64,000 nt of DNA, from positions 186,001 to 250,000 of the forward strand of contig NZ_CP019037.1 of NCBI RefSeq assembly GCF_001941825.1. Direction: 5' to 3'. The notes beneath the pieces are model-generated. The model was not told the DNA's origin. It saw only the letters and a list, made by a program, of their open reading frames with translations, and did no database searches. Position numbers and translations under genes: made by a program. The stretch is from Massilia putida (GTDB lineage Bacteria; Pseudomonadota; Gammaproteobacteria; Burkholderiales; Burkholderiaceae_D). This document shows positions 16,758-25,751 of the stretch, one piece after another. Position 1 is the first letter of the stretch; each line of letters starts with the position of its first letter.

Positions 16758-17837
16758 TTACGCGGCGCCAGCGCGGTCCAGGCGGAACAGGCGCGCTGCG
16801 TTGCCGCCGACAATCGCGGCTTTTTCTTCCTCGCTGATGTCGATGCCGTCGAACAGCTTGCCCAGCACGTCACGCGAATTCGGGAAGGTGCCTTCCATAT
16901 GCGGATAGTCGGACGCCCAGAGCAACGCCTGCGTGCCGGTGACGTGGCGCGCCATGATCCCCGCGCGGTCGAACTGGAAGGAGCAGGCGATCTGGTCACG
17001 GATGATCTGGCTCGGCGCACGTTTGAGCTTCGGGCGCACATAGAAATCGTGGGCGCGCGCCACTTCATCCATGCGCTCGCCGAGGGCGCCCAGCCACGAG
17101 GCGCCTGACTCGATCGCGACCACCTTCGCTTCGGGGTTGCGGTCCAGCACGCCTCCGGCGATCAGCAGGCTGAACGTGTCCATCGCGTCGCTGATCTGGC
17201 GCGTATAGTTGAAGATGGCGGCACCCGGACCACGCTCGACGACGACGTCAGCCAGACCGGTACCCGTATGATAGATCAGGGGAATGCGCGCGGCCGCAGC
17301 GAAGGCGAAGATCGGATCCCATTCCTCGCTGTTATAGCGCGGCACGTCCTTCGGTGTCACGACGGGCAGCATCGCGGCGGTGTAGCCCAGCGCGGCGATG
17401 CGCTTGAACTCGTTGAGTGTTTCCGACAGCTTGCCCACAGGCAGTACGGCGGTCGGCACGAATGCGTCGCGGTGGCCTTCCACGTGGGCAATGCACCAGT
17501 CGTTGTAGATCTGGGCGGTGGCCAGTTCGATTTCCCAGTCGGGGATGTTGTACAGCATCAGGGCGAGATTGGGGAACAGGACTTCAGCGTCGATGCCGTC
17601 GAGTTCCATGTCCTTGCGGCGCAATACCAGGTCGTTCGAACCGTGGCGCGGCGAACCGGAGAAGCCGTCGCCCAGCTGGAGCTTCAGAAGGACGGTGTCG
17701 CCCATCTTGACCATGAAGGTCTTCTCCTGCTTGTCCGTACGCAGCGCCAGGTGGTGCATCGACGCAGGCAGTTTCTCGAGATAGATCTTGGCGGGCTCGC
17801 TGATGTGGGAATCGGCGCTGAATACAAAACGTGACAT
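16758..17837 (-). CDS. Amidohydrolase-2 family metal-dependent hydrolase
   Basis: A 359-residue TIM-barrel protein of the family that includes aminocarboxymuconate-semialdehyde decarboxylase and related non-oxidative decarboxylases and hydrolases. Metal-site segments are the N-terminal SADSHISEP (Asp/His in place of HxH), a central HTGTG and the C-terminal ASDYPHMEG. The family acts on C-C or C-O bonds of carboxylated substrates; no specific reaction can be assigned. It is separated from the upstream enoyl-CoA hydratase by 130 bp containing operator b, so it appears to have its own promoter within the same regulon. The ribosome site is CAGGAGAC. Confidence 0.8.
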   Translation of the reverse strand: MSRFVFSADSHISEPAKIYLEKLPASMHHLALRTDKQEKTFMVKMGDTVLLKLQLGDGFSGSPRHGSNDLVLRRKDMELDGIDAEVLFPNLALMLYNIPDWEIELATAQIYNDWCIAHVEGHRDAFVPTAVLPVGKLSETLNEFKRIAALGYTAAMLPVVTPKDVPRYNSEEWDPIFAFAAAARIPLIYHTGTGLADVVVERGPGAAIFNYTRQISDAMDTFSLLIAGGVLDRNPEAKVVAIESGASWLGALGERMDEVARAHDFYVRPKLKRAPSQIIRDQIACSFQFDRAGIMARHVTGTQALLWASDYPHMEGTFPNSRDVLGKLFDGIDISEEEKAAIVGGNAARLFRLDRAGAA

Positions 17838-17909
17838 GAGGGTCTCCTGTTGGTGTCATCCCCGGATGTGAGGTTGCCGGAATATTCTCACATACCTATA
17901 AATGAATGT

Positions 17910-17925
17910 AAAGATATATATGATT
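17910..17925. promoter_or_regulatory. AATCAT-N4-ATGATT site b (amidohydrolase)
   Basis: AAAGAT-ATAT-ATGATT: right arm perfect, left arm with two mismatches. It lies 73 bp upstream of the amidohydrolase start on the minus strand, in an AT-rich patch that stands out from the GC-rich surroundings. Confidence 0.5.
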
Positions 17926-17967
17926 ATGCGCGGGCGGCGGCACAGCGGCCGGCTGCCGCCACGCCGC

Positions 17968-18759
17968 TCAGCGCACCTCGTACGTGCGAGGCTGCTTCGC
18001 CAATTCGGCCACGTCGGCCTGTTCCGGCAGGTTGTATCCCAGCTGGCAGTACTTGAGCGCATTCGAGATCGCCGTCGTGCGCGGCAGGTCGAGCGATTCC
18101 CAGATCGCCCGCACCGTGCCCTGGATGACGGCGGTGGGTTTGGTGGCGATCTTGGCGGCCAGGGTGTGGGCCCGCTCCCAGAGGGTATCCAGCGACGTGA
18201 CTTCGCTCACCAGGCCGATACGCAGCGCGGTCGCCGCGCTGATGCGTTCGTCGTTGCCGAGCAGGGCGATGCGCAATACTTCCTGCAGCGGGAGCCGGCG
18301 CGCGAGGCCGATCGGTTCGACGGCGCAGACCATCCCGTAGGAAACGTGCGGATCGAAGAATTGCGCATCGTCGGAACAGATGACGATGTCGCTTTCGTTG
18401 AGCCAGTAGAATGCCCCGGCACAGCACAGGCCGTGCACCGCCGTCACCACGGGTTTCCAGAGCCGGTTCGCCTTGGGGCCGAGGCTCTCGCCGGGGTCGG
18501 ACTGGTCCCAGACGTTCTCGGAACCGGTAATGATGGCAGGCGTGTTCAGTTTGACGTCGGCACCGGTCGAGAATGCCTTGCCGGGCGCTGCCCGCAGGAC
18601 GACCGCGTGGACGGCCGGGTCCTCTTTGATGCGTTGCCAGACATGTTCGAATTCGCGCCGCATTTCCACCGTAAAGGAGTTGAATGCCTTGGGTCGGTTG
18701 ATGGTAACGGTGGCGACGCGGTCGGGCGTCACCTCGTACAGGATCGTGTTGTAGTCCAT
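17968..18759 (-). CDS. Crotonase-family protein (atypical enoyl-CoA hydratase)
   Basis: A 263-residue crotonase-fold protein: INRPKAFNSF near residue 20 and the oxyanion segment KAFSTGADVK near 62. The catalytic region reads GLCCAGAFYWLNESD and then FDPHVSYGM, so neither of the two Glu residues of classical hydratases (GGGxELA and LPE positions) is in place. It may therefore be an isomerase, hydrolase or C-C lyase of the superfamily rather than a simple hydratase. It is the last gene of the minus-strand set beginning at 23281, with GGAGAT before the ATG. Confidence 0.78.
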   Translation of the reverse strand: MDYNTILYEVTPDRVATVTINRPKAFNSFTVEMRREFEHVWQRIKEDPAVHAVVLRAAPGKAFSTGADVKLNTPAIITGSENVWDQSDPGESLGPKANRLWKPVVTAVHGLCCAGAFYWLNESDIVICSDDAQFFDPHVSYGMVCAVEPIGLARRLPLQEVLRIALLGNDERISAATALRIGLVSEVTSLDTLWERAHTLAAKIATKPTAVIQGTVRAIWESLDLPRTTAISNALKYCQLGYNLPEQADVAELAKQPRTYEVR

Positions 18760-18801
18760 CTGGTATCTCCAGGATGCTTTTTCGATTCGGTGGGCGCCGG
18801 C

Positions 18802-19620
18802 CTAGCGGCCAGCCCACCTTGGTGCGCGTTTTTCCAGGAACGCCCGCGGTCCTTCTTTGGCGTCTTCGCTATGGACGATGCGCTGAGCCCACTCGTCATT
18901 GATCTGCCACATGGCGTCCTCGCCCGGGCTGGCCGCGGCGCGCACGATGTCCAGCGACGCCTTGACCGACAACGGCGCGTTCTTGACGATGTCGGCGGCG
19001 AGCCGCAGCGCTTCCGCCAATACCTCCTCGTCGTCGACGACGCGATTGAGCAGGCCGAGGTCGTACGCCCGGCCCGCCGAGATCGCGTTGCCGGTCACCA
19101 GGATCTCGTTGGCCAGGGCACGCGGCAGCAGCTGCGCGATACGAAATGCGCCACCGGCAGCCGCGAGCACGCCGATCTTCGCTTCCGGCAGCGCGAACTG
19201 GGCGCTCTGCCCAGCCACGGCAAGATCGCAGGCGAGCACCAGTTCGAAGCCGCCGCCGTAAGCCTTGCCGCGCACCGCTGCGATCCAGGGCTTGGCGCGG
19301 CGCGCCTTGACGAAACCTGCGAAGCCGCCACCCTCGGTCGAGAGGCCGGACGCGCCGGCGCGGCCGGTCGTCACGGCCTTCAGGTCGGCGCCGGCGCAGA
19401 ACACCCCGGTGCCGCTGCCGGTCAGGATGGCGACGCGGATCCGCTCGTCTGCGTCGATCTGTTCGCGAATACGATGCAGCGCCTGCGCGACTTCCGGGTT
19501 GATGGCGTTGCGCGCTTGAGGCCGGTTAAGCGTGACCACGGCGATGTGCTCGCCAACCTGCTCGTACAGCACGCTGTCTTCAGATGTCATGGTCGACCCG
19601 ATGTTGACTTCGTTGTTCAT
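18802..19620 (-). CDS. Enoyl-CoA hydratase
   Basis: A 272-residue crotonase that retains both catalytic glutamates, in GGGFELVLACD and ALPEAKIGV, so a syn-hydratase acting on 2-enoyl-CoA is likely. The ATG at 19620 overlaps the stop of the preceding thiolase-like gene (ATGA) and has GGGAG upstream, which decides it over a GTG 12 nt earlier. It is coupled to a thiolase-like protein and an NDP-forming CoA ligase, that is, activation, hydration and cleavage functions in one operon. Confidence 0.88.
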   Translation of the reverse strand: MNNEVNIGSTMTSEDSVLYEQVGEHIAVVTLNRPQARNAINPEVAQALHRIREQIDADERIRVAILTGSGTGVFCAGADLKAVTTGRAGASGLSTEGGGFAGFVKARRAKPWIAAVRGKAYGGGFELVLACDLAVAGQSAQFALPEAKIGVLAAAGGAFRIAQLLPRALANEILVTGNAISAGRAYDLGLLNRVVDDEEVLAEALRLAADIVKNAPLSVKASLDIVRAAASPGEDAMWQINDEWAQRIVHSEDAKEGPRAFLEKRAPRWAGR

Positions 19621-21155
19621 GCCTGCTCCCAATAAGTGTAGCCATCCTCGCGCGTGCGCGCCTGCCCGGCCAGGCCGACGGCCTCGTGCGAGGGCGAGAC
19701 CAGCGCGGCCAGCGCGGCAGCATCGGTCACACGCGCCAGGTGGCGCTTGCCGCCGGTGGTGCGGCCGATGACGATGCCGCGTTCCGGCGTGCCGTCACGG
19801 CCATATTTGACGGTGTAGGTCTCGATCCGCGAGGGGCCGTTGTAAGCGGTCTCCACGGCAGGCACGCCGCGCACCATGGTGTCCAGTTCGTCCTGCAGGT
19901 CGAGGTTGCGCACCGAGACGAGTTCCGGGGCGGGGCGGTCGGCCAGCACCAGCGCATGGTGCTTGGTGACATATTCGCCGTTACCGTACAACAGGCCGGT
20001 CCGGCCCTGGCCGCTGCGCAGCGCGCGTACCATGGCACAGATGGCGTGGCCCATGTAGTTGTTGACCGGGGCACCGAAGAAGACGAGACCGCCGGTCACC
20101 GACAACGGCCGGTCCGCCGGCACGCCCAGTACCCGCCGTGCCAGCTTGGGCACGCAAGGGAAGCAGCTGTACAGTTCCAGCAAGTCGATGTCGCGCGCGT
20201 CCAGGCTGTTGACGTGTAGCGTGCGCCGCAGGACCGCTTCCATGGCCGGTGCCTCGGTGAACCTGACGCGACCGAGGATGTCGCGCGGTTCCGCGCCACC
20301 GGCGCCGCCCCACACGAATACGACCTGGCTGTCCGGTATGCCCAGCCGGCGCGCATGCGCCAGGCTGGTGACCACTACGGCCGAGGCCTGGTTCACCATC
20401 GGATTCGCGACCATCCACTTGGTGTAGGGGTGGCCCACCATGCGGTTGGCCGGAGACGGCGTCGCCACTTCCGCGGCGTCGCGCGCTTGCGGCAGCCAGG
20501 CGTAGGGATTGGAAGCGGCGGCCTGGGCCATGAGCGCACCGATCTGCCCGGATTCGGCCTGCGCCTCGGCGTAGCTCTGCTGCCAGTGCGCGCGCAGAGC
20601 GTTGTCGTAGAACGGGTAGACGTCGACCGGCGCGAACAGTTCGTATTTCAGTAATTCCGGATGGAAGAAGTCTGGCCGGCGCACGCCCTGTGCGGCCGGC
20701 GGCTGCGGTGTCCAGGGTGGCGCCTGCTTCAGCTTGCCCGCGTTCGCCAGCGAGGCCGTCGCTTCGACGCCGCAGACCAGGCCCGCGACCAGTTCGCCCG
20801 CCGCAATGCGCTGGGCGAGGTCGCCCAGCAGCTTCGTCGGCATGTTGCCGCCCACCGGACTCTGTCTCGCGTGGGCGGCATGCAGTCCCGCGGCGTCTGC
20901 GGCGCTGCGTGCCAGGTCCTCGTAACGCCAACCCATCTGATTGACGAGCTCGAGTGCGCCGATGCTGTCGGCCAGCGCCGCGCCGGGAGGCGCACCGCTG
21001 TCCTGCAGGGCGATCCGGATCGCTTCGGCGACGAGGGCCAAAGGCTCGCGGCCGATCTGCTCAGGCTGCACCCGTTCCGTCACCTCGCCGATGCCGATGA
21101 TGACGGGCACACGTTCCGCACGGCTGTCGTCGATGGCGGCAAGGTGCGTCGTCAT
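19617..21155 (-). CDS. Thiolase-like protein type 1 (acetyl-CoA acetyltransferase family)
   Basis: A 512-residue protein with a thiolase fold plus a C-terminal extension of about 90 residues (from VSVRNLDLQDE to YTYWEQA) that fits the extra domain of thiolase-like protein type 1. The usual nucleophile loop (C-A/S-S-G) is replaced by PVGGNMPTK. The NEAFA-equivalent reads YSCFPCVP, and the GHP loop reads GGLVFFGAPVNNYMGHAI. Classical thiolysis is therefore uncertain; it may act as a condensing or accessory acyl-CoA enzyme. Start and stop overlap neighbours by ATGA at both ends, giving tight coupling to the CoA ligase and the hydratase. Confidence 0.82.
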   Translation of the reverse strand: MTTHLAAIDDSRAERVPVIIGIGEVTERVQPEQIGREPLALVAEAIRIALQDSGAPPGAALADSIGALELVNQMGWRYEDLARSAADAAGLHAAHARQSPVGGNMPTKLLGDLAQRIAAGELVAGLVCGVEATASLANAGKLKQAPPWTPQPPAAQGVRRPDFFHPELLKYELFAPVDVYPFYDNALRAHWQQSYAEAQAESGQIGALMAQAAASNPYAWLPQARDAAEVATPSPANRMVGHPYTKWMVANPMVNQASAVVVTSLAHARRLGIPDSQVVFVWGGAGGAEPRDILGRVRFTEAPAMEAVLRRTLHVNSLDARDIDLLELYSCFPCVPKLARRVLGVPADRPLSVTGGLVFFGAPVNNYMGHAICAMVRALRSGQGRTGLLYGNGEYVTKHHALVLADRPAPELVSVRNLDLQDELDTMVRGVPAVETAYNGPSRIETYTVKYGRDGTPERGIVIGRTTGGKRHLARVTDAAALAALVSPSHEAVGLAGQARTREDGYTYWEQA

Positions 21156-23281
21156 GCCTGGCTCCATACGCACAGGCCATCCAGCGCCTCGACGCGATCG
21201 CCGTCGACCAGCAGCGGGTTGATCTCGAGCGAGAGCAGATCCGGACCCAGAGCGAGCGCGGCGTCGCCGATGCGCGCCACCGCCTGCGCGACCGCATCCA
21301 GGTCCGCCGGCTTGCTGCCGCGGAACCCCTGTAGCAGCCTGGCGCCGCGCAGGCTGCCCAGCATGTCCTTGACGTCGGCGGGCGTGACCGGCAGCGGACG
21401 CACCGCCGTGTCGGCCATGACTTCGACCCAGACCCCGCCCAGGCCCACGGCCAGTACCGGACCCCAGTGCGGATCGCGCGCGGTACCGACGAACAGTTCG
21501 ACGCCGCTCGACCGCATTGGCGAGACGATGATGCCGTCGATGGCGGCTTGCGGACAGTGCTGTCGCACCGAAGCGTCGATGGCGTTCCAGGCCGCCGTCA
21601 CCGCGTCGTCGCCTTCCACGTTCAACTTCACGCCGCCGACCTCGGTCTTGTGCTGGATGTCGGCCGACAGGATCTTCAGGGCCAGCTTGCCGCCAATGTC
21701 GCGCGCGAATGCCACCGCTTCGGCGGCGCTGCGCGACACCTTGGCGGGGATCACGGGCACGTCGCGCGATGCGAGGAAGTCCAGGACTTCGCGTTCCGTG
21801 CCGGGGCGGACGGCCGATGCCGGCGCGGATTCGGCCGGATGCGCGGTTGCCGTCGTTTCCGGGTTGGCCACCCGGGCCGACCATTGCACGAGGCCGGCAA
21901 TTGCGCGTACCGTCAGCTGGGTGCCGAACCCCAGGCCCGGTAACCCGGCCTCCTTGACGATACCGGTCATCACAGCGCCCACCGGTTGCGAGGTCGGCAG
22001 TACGACGATGCCGGGCTTGCCGCAGGCGGCAAAGCCGCGCCCCATCGCCATCACGGTCTCGCGCAACCCCGCCAGTTCCTTTTCTGTCGCCGGCATGAAA
22101 TTGATGATCGCCACCATGCCGACCTTGGGGTCGCTGGCCACGACCGGCAGTGTTTTTTCCCAGATCTCGGGAGCACGAAACACGGCGCCGGTGATGTCCA
22201 GCGGGTTCAGGCTGGAGGCAAATTCCGGCAGCACTTCCTTGAGCCGTGCCTGGGTTTGCGGCGTGAACTGTTCCAGAACGACGCCAGCGGCCTGCGCCTG
22301 GTCGGCGAACATGCCGCATGCGCCGCCCGAGATCGACACTACGCCGATGCCCGGCTGGGCCAGGGGAGGCATGCGCGACATCAGGTCGCAAGTCGCCACC
22401 AGCTCTTCGATCGACTCGACGCGGATCACGCCGAACTGCCGGCACACGGCATCGAACACCTTGTCGTCGCCGACCAGCGATCCGGTATGCGCCTGGGCGA
22501 TCGCCGCGCTGATGTCGCTCTTGCCGACCTTCTGGATGACGATGGGCTTGCGCGCCGCCAGCGCACGCCGCGCGGCGGCGCGAAACGCCTGCGGATCGCG
22601 GATCGATTCGGCGAACACGCCGATCACACGGGTCGCGGGGTCGTCCACCAGATAGTCCATCACGTCCGTCAGTCCCAACTGGGCCTCGTTGCCGGTCGCG
22701 GCGACGAAGCTCAGGCCGACGCCTTGCTGGTGCGCGAATTTGCACACCTCGGCGACCACCGCGCCGCTCTGCGACAGCAGGGCGACGCTGCCGTCGAGCA
22801 CCGGGAGCCGGGTCGGGATCGAGGTCGCCATGGTGCGCTTCGAAATATTCGCGAAGCCCAGGGAATTCGGGCCCATGAAGGTGATGCCCCGCTCCTCGGC
22901 GTAGGCCAGGAGCCTGTCCTGGATCTCGACGCCGGCGTCACCGGTTTCGGCGAAGCCCGAGGTCAGGATGGAGACGTGCTTGATTCCGGCGTCGGCGGCG
23001 TCGGCCAGCGCATCGAGCGTGACCTCGGCCGGCACCATCAGGTACGCGAAGTCGACCGGTTCGCCGATGTCCTTGCACGACTTGAAGCCAGGATAGCCGT
23101 GCGCGTCGTTGCCGTTGCGGTTGACCGCGAATACCTTGCCGGCATAGCCGTAGTCGCGGAAACGCCCGGCAACGCCGATCGACCAGGACGAGCGCTCGGA
23201 GGCGCCTACCATGGCAATGCTGCGGGGATTGAAAAATGCCGCCAGGTCGCGCTTGCGCCCGGACGAATGGGAAGTCGTCAC
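21152..23281 (-). CDS. NDP-forming acyl-CoA synthetase (acetate-CoA ligase, ADP-forming type)
   Basis: A 709-residue fusion of a CoA-binding domain (SIAMVGASERSSWS near residue 21), succinyl-CoA ligase-like domains with the AHTGSLVGDDKVFD segment, and a C-terminal ATP-grasp domain (VAFARDIGGKLALKILS, HKTEVGGVKL). Such enzymes form acyl-CoA from an acid, ATP and CoA through a phosphohistidine, giving ADP. GTG at 23281 is chosen because GAGGAG stands just upstream; a TTG 27 nt earlier lacks support. It leads the minus-strand operon and probably activates the carboxylate degraded by it. A different chemistry from the AMP-forming ligase at 48864. Confidence 0.88.
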   Translation of the reverse strand: MTTSHSSGRKRDLAAFFNPRSIAMVGASERSSWSIGVAGRFRDYGYAGKVFAVNRNGNDAHGYPGFKSCKDIGEPVDFAYLMVPAEVTLDALADAADAGIKHVSILTSGFAETGDAGVEIQDRLLAYAEERGITFMGPNSLGFANISKRTMATSIPTRLPVLDGSVALLSQSGAVVAEVCKFAHQQGVGLSFVAATGNEAQLGLTDVMDYLVDDPATRVIGVFAESIRDPQAFRAAARRALAARKPIVIQKVGKSDISAAIAQAHTGSLVGDDKVFDAVCRQFGVIRVESIEELVATCDLMSRMPPLAQPGIGVVSISGGACGMFADQAQAAGVVLEQFTPQTQARLKEVLPEFASSLNPLDITGAVFRAPEIWEKTLPVVASDPKVGMVAIINFMPATEKELAGLRETVMAMGRGFAACGKPGIVVLPTSQPVGAVMTGIVKEAGLPGLGFGTQLTVRAIAGLVQWSARVANPETTATAHPAESAPASAVRPGTEREVLDFLASRDVPVIPAKVSRSAAEAVAFARDIGGKLALKILSADIQHKTEVGGVKLNVEGDDAVTAAWNAIDASVRQHCPQAAIDGIIVSPMRSSGVELFVGTARDPHWGPVLAVGLGGVWVEVMADTAVRPLPVTPADVKDMLGSLRGARLLQGFRGSKPADLDAVAQAVARIGDAALALGPDLLSLEINPLLVDGDRVEALDGLCVWSQA

Positions 23282-23326
23282 CGTTATCTCCTCAGTTGCG
23301 CTGTCCAAAATTATTCAGTTGTGTCT

Positions 23327-23342
23327 AATTATCTTAATGATT
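23327..23342. promoter_or_regulatory. AATCAT-N4-ATGATT site c (divergent promoter)
   Basis: AATTAT-CTTA-ATGATT, one mismatch. It sits between the CoA ligase start (23281, minus) and the nitronate monooxygenase-like gene (23465, plus), so one site could control both directions. Confidence 0.65.
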
Positions 23343-23464
23343 AATATTAATATGCGCAAGTAACGGTTGCAGTCCGGCCGTCCGACGCGATACCTCTGGC
23401 AACGATATGGACCGGAGGACCCACACTCAAACAGACTCGACTGGAATCAGAACGAGGAGACATC

Positions 23465-24589
23465 ATGCGGACCCAGGTTTGTGAAATGCTGGGCATTGAC
23501 CTGCCCCTTTTTGCTTTTTCCCACTGCCGCGACGTTGTCGTCGCGGTGTCGCGTGCCGGCGGCATGGGCGTGCTCGGGGCAGCGGGGTTCACCGCCGAGC
23601 AATTGGAGGTCGAACTGAACTGGATCGATGAGCATATTGGCGGGAAGCCTTACGGCATCGACATCCTGATGCCGAATAACTACGAAAAGGTGGCGCCCGC
23701 CAAAAAGCTCGATCTCGAGTCGATTCTCCCCAAGGCCCACTTCGACTTCGTCCGTGGCATTTGCGACTATGCGGGTATTGCCCCGCTGCCGGAAACGGAA
23801 GCCAAGAGGATTGTTGGGTCCAAGGTGGCGCAGATCCAGATGACGCCTGCCGAGAGTGAGATGTTGGTGGACGTCGCGTTTCGCCACGCAAACGTCAAAT
23901 TGCTGGTGAACGCCCTTGGTGCGCCACCCAGGCACCTCGTCGAGCGCGCGCACGCCAACGGCATCAAGGTCGGGTCGATAGTGGGCAAGCTGGGGCATGT
24001 GGCTGCGCAGAAGGAAGCGGGCGTCGACCTGCTGATCGCACAGGGCATGGAGGCGGGCGGCCATACCGGCAGTGTCACGTCGATGGTGCTGTGGCCGCAG
24101 GTGGTGGATGCATTCGCGCCGGGACCCGTACTGGCCGCGGGCGGCATCGGACGGGGGCGCCAGATGGCGGCGGCGCTGGCGTTGGGGGCGTCCGGCGTGT
24201 GGTGCGGTTCGATCTGGCTGGGAACGACCGGCAGCGAAGTCACGCCGGAGATCAAGGAGCGCCTGTTTGCCGCCGGCTCCGAGGACGCCGTCCAGAGCAG
24301 GAGTATCTCGGGCAAGCCCTGTCGCGTCTTGAAGAGCAAATTCACGGAGGCATGGGAGCAACCGGACGCTCCGGAGCCGCTACCGATGCCGTTCCAGTCG
24401 ATCCTGGTCGCGGAAGCGAAACTGCGTATCGACCGTGACCGCGAGGCCGCGCGCGAGTTCGCGACCTACCCGGTTGGACAGATTGTTGGCGACATGCACG
24501 AAGAACAAAGTGTACGCACAATTGTGTACGACATGCTGACCGAATTCGTCGAAGCGACCGAGCGCCTGCATGCGCTTCTGACGACATGA
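23465..24589 (+). CDS. Nitronate monooxygenase-like FMN protein
   Basis: A 374-residue flavin TIM-barrel protein of the 2-nitropropane dioxygenase family, with AVSRAGGMGVLGAAG near residue 28, QGMEAGGHTGS near 194 and the phosphate-binding LAAGGIGRG near 220. Family members oxidise nitronates, but many in acyl-CoA clusters have unknown roles, perhaps as enoyl reductases. The ATG at 23465 has GAGGAGA 5 nt upstream. It is divergent from the CoA ligase and followed by the GntR regulator. The paralogue at 36704 lies in another operon of the cluster. The fold is sure, the reaction not. Confidence 0.85.
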   Translation: MRTQVCEMLGIDLPLFAFSHCRDVVVAVSRAGGMGVLGAAGFTAEQLEVELNWIDEHIGGKPYGIDILMPNNYEKVAPAKKLDLESILPKAHFDFVRGICDYAGIAPLPETEAKRIVGSKVAQIQMTPAESEMLVDVAFRHANVKLLVNALGAPPRHLVERAHANGIKVGSIVGKLGHVAAQKEAGVDLLIAQGMEAGGHTGSVTSMVLWPQVVDAFAPGPVLAAGGIGRGRQMAAALALGASGVWCGSIWLGTTGSEVTPEIKERLFAAGSEDAVQSRSISGKPCRVLKSKFTEAWEQPDAPEPLPMPFQSILVAEAKLRIDRDREAAREFATYPVGQIVGDMHEEQSVRTIVYDMLTEFVEATERLHALLTT

Positions 24590-24651
24590 TCAGGGCCGCC
24601 GTGCGTTGGCCCTCCATTCGAGTCGGCAAAAGCGTAAACTGAACGCGCGGC

Positions 24652-24667
24652 AATGATTATAATGATT
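24652..24667. promoter_or_regulatory. AATCAT-N4-ATGATT site d (gntR)
   Basis: AATGAT-TATA-ATGATT, one mismatch, about 66 bp upstream of the GntR gene. This position suggests that the GntR protein controls its own promoter and hence is the protein that reads the whole set of sites. Confidence 0.65.
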
Positions 24668-24732
24668 GCAAAGTTTTCGCCAAAATGTTATATAGGGCGA
24701 AACTCCTAATCCGTGTCACAGAAAGATATCCA

Positions 24733-25572
24733 ATGAGTACTACGACCGCTGCAAAAGCAGCGAAACCGATTGCCGCAGCCCAGCCGGTCGACAAGCCTGC
24801 CGTCGCCGCTGTTGCCAAGAAAACGCTGCACATTCCCAAAGCTTCGGAAATCGTGGCGCACAACATCCGCAAGCAGATTGTCCGGGGAGAGTTGAACGAA
24901 GGCGACCTGCTGCCCTCCGAGTCGCGTTTGATGGAAGAGTTCGGGGTCTCCCGTCCTACCATCCGGGAAGCTTTCCGTATCCTCGAAACCGAAAAGCTGG
25001 TATCGGTCGCGCGCGGCGCACGTGGCGGCGCCGTCGTCCACGAGCCGGATGCGAACCTGATTTCGTACTATCTTCTGCTGGTGCTGCAGTCGGAAGAGAC
25101 GACCATCGACGAGGTCTATCTGGCCCGGAACTTCTTCGAGCCCAGCGTGGTTCGCCAACTGGCCGGCCGTGCCACCTCGGCGGACATCGAGACGCTGCGT
25201 GCACGTCTGGACGACGAGCACGCAGCGCTCAGCGATCCGCAGGCTTTCGCGACCGCACTCGTCGCGTTCCACAGCACCCTCGTCGAGTTGTCGAACAACC
25301 GTCCGCTGATACACCTGGTGCGTGCGCTCAACGAGGTCGTCAAGCGTTACCAGACGATGGTAGTGACGCAGAGGCGCCAGCAAAAAGACAAGGCGGGGAA
25401 CCTCGAGTTCGCGGCCAAGGGCCTGAAATCGCACAAGAAGATGATCGACCTCATCGAGGCGCATGATTCCGACGGGGCCGCCGCTCACTGGCGTGCCCAT
25501 AGCGAAATGGCCTACAAAACATGGTTGACCGGTTTCGAAGGCATGAAGATCCTCGAACTGTTCCCGGACTGA
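24733..25572 (+). CDS. GntR-family regulator, FCD subfamily
   Basis: A 279-residue regulator. A low-complexity Ala/Lys/Pro N-terminus (~30 residues) precedes the winged HTH (residues ~37-100: IRKQIVRGELNEGDLLPSES, FGVSRPTIREAFRILE) and an FCD effector domain with His-containing helices (FHSTLVELSNN, SHKKMIDLIEAH, HWRAHSEMA). FCD domains commonly bind carboxylates or acyl-CoA. It is the only transcription factor between 9 kb and the right edge and stands in the middle of the palindrome-marked operons, so it is the prime candidate regulator. Start choice: ATG 24733 after AGAAAG; an in-frame ATG at 24685 is possible. Confidence 0.9.
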   Translation: MSTTTAAKAAKPIAAAQPVDKPAVAAVAKKTLHIPKASEIVAHNIRKQIVRGELNEGDLLPSESRLMEEFGVSRPTIREAFRILETEKLVSVARGARGGAVVHEPDANLISYYLLLVLQSEETTIDEVYLARNFFEPSVVRQLAGRATSADIETLRARLDDEHAALSDPQAFATALVAFHSTLVELSNNRPLIHLVRALNEVVKRYQTMVVTQRRQQKDKAGNLEFAAKGLKSHKKMIDLIEAHDSDGAAAHWRAHSEMAYKTWLTGFEGMKILELFPD

Positions 25573-25595
25573 ACCGGTCGATCCGGCCCAGCCCG

Positions 25596-25634
25596 ACGGG
25601 GCCTGCACGATGCCGTGCAGGCCCCGTTGTCGTT
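25596..25634 (+). terminator. Terminator after gntR
   Basis: A 13-bp perfect stem, ACGGGGCCTGCAC (25596-25608) and GTGCAGGCCCCGT (25615-25627), with a 6-nt loop and a weakly T-rich tail. It isolates gntR from the thiolase operon. Confidence 0.75.
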
Positions 25635-25667
25635 TACCGCCTATGGACCGGATATGCTTTCCAAAAA

Positions 25668-25691
25668 CATTAATCATTGATATGATTAATG
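25668..25691. promoter_or_regulatory. AATCAT-N4-ATGATT site e, perfect (thiolase/fadB operon)
   Basis: CATTAATCAT-TGAT-ATGATTAATG is a perfect palindrome with 10-bp arms; the 16-bp core is 25672-25687. It is the best example of the motif and lies 61 bp upstream of the thiolase ATG at 25752. Confidence 0.8.
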
Positions 25692-25751
25692 TAATTGGGC
25701 CGGCATTCAGCCTGCCCGCATTGGACGAAGGCCAAGACCAAGGGAGATAGC

